Shown here piece after piece: positions 63,902 through 64,000 of a DNA stretch of 64,000 nt. Origin of the DNA: Ardenticatenales bacterium (GTDB taxonomy: Bacteria; Chloroflexota; Anaerolineae; Ardenticatenales; Ardenticatenaceae). The notes beneath the pieces were generated by a model, which saw nothing but the letters and a program-made list of their open reading frames with translations, was not told where the DNA came from and did no database searches. The translations under genes and the position numbers were made by a program. Numbering within the stretch: the first letter of the stretch is position 1; each line of letters opens with the position of its first letter. The stretch lies in the NCBI GenBank assembly GCA_020634795.1, contig JACKAZ010000001.1, forward strand, positions 62,001-126,000, given 5' to 3'.

Positions 63902-64000
63902 GTGGCCGAAATCTACCTGTCGCTGGGTAGTAACCTCGGCGACAGGGCGCAGGCGTTGGCGACGGCTCGCACACGGCTGCAGCATCAGGGCTGGCTGAGG
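63902..64000 (+). CDS. folK: 7,8-dihydro-6-hydroxymethylpterin pyrophosphokinase, partial (folate pathway)
   Basis: Only the first 33 codons are in the window. From the GTG at 63902 the frame reads AEIYLSLGSNLGDRAQAL, the start of HPPK (FolK), which pyrophosphorylates the pterin for folate synthesis. The window ends mid-gene. It is 6 nt after the CoxG-like gene and may be cotranscribed with it. Confidence 0.85.
   Translation, partial: MAEIYLSLGSNLGDRAQALATARTRLQHQGWLR

Overview
The window is about 64 kb of GC-rich bacterial chromosome carrying roughly 45 protein genes. No rRNA, tRNA, CRISPR array, integrase or transposase was recognised. Gene style and content suggest an uncultured Chloroflexota member of the Anaerolineae/Caldilineae type: GC-rich codons, many lipoproteins and TPR proteins, a long RpoB with a lineage insertion, DUF503, PadR/PPOX and beta-CASP genes, and short degenerate repeats at gene junctions. 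That assignment is inference and would need a marker-gene tree.

Layout. 7-7308 is mostly minus strand: a VOC protein, a DUF503-MFS pair, a TIM-barrel isomerase-like protein, UppP, and a translationally coupled unit of YggX, a B12-type radical SAM protein and an ATP-grasp enzyme. The radical SAM gene appears to be a selenoprotein. Its apparent stop TGA is followed in frame by codons giving the tail C-U-A-E-P, a well-formed hairpin follows the TGA, and read-through brings the end onto the start of the ATP-grasp gene. 7582-10710 holds a formyltransferase-domain protein, a lipoprotein and an O-antigen-ligase-like protein; 10988-14158 holds two small genes and topoisomerase I. 14564-20177 is a sigma/anti-sigma-controlled ABC exporter operon that includes a permease fused to a peptidase-like ectodomain. 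20338-24642 has an alcohol dehydrogenase, a phosphoglycerate-dehydrogenase-like protein fused to a ParB/SerK-like putative serine kinase domain, and a class V aminotransferase. ClpB, a beta-CASP nuclease, a PadR-membrane-PPOX operon, a LexA-type HTH protein, a GDPD and a lipoprotein follow.

rpoB (35848-39750) stands without rpoC. It has a perfect consensus promoter about 400 nt upstream, a terminator-like hairpin in the leader, and substitutions at rifampicin-contact positions. From 40040 to 54382 all genes are on the minus strand and look like a surface-polysaccharide or cell-surface assembly region: GT2 and DUF2304, a sulfatase-fold phosphohydrolase, a PEP-CTERM-locus-type polysaccharide deacetylase, a FemAB-like protein, a 1928-aa membrane-TPR giant, a secreted TIM-barrel-like protein, an MFS exporter and a DegT aminotransferase. 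The rest is a second TIM-barrel-like secreted protein, a divergent polyphosphate pair (ppk1/ppx), an M48 protease with an SDR, two SRPBCC proteins and the start of folK at the window edge.

The most interesting leads are the selenoprotein radical SAM/ATP-grasp locus, the SerA-SerK-like fusion, the solitary rpoB with its unusual leader, the permease with a degenerate peptidase domain, and the giant TPR protein in the surface cluster.
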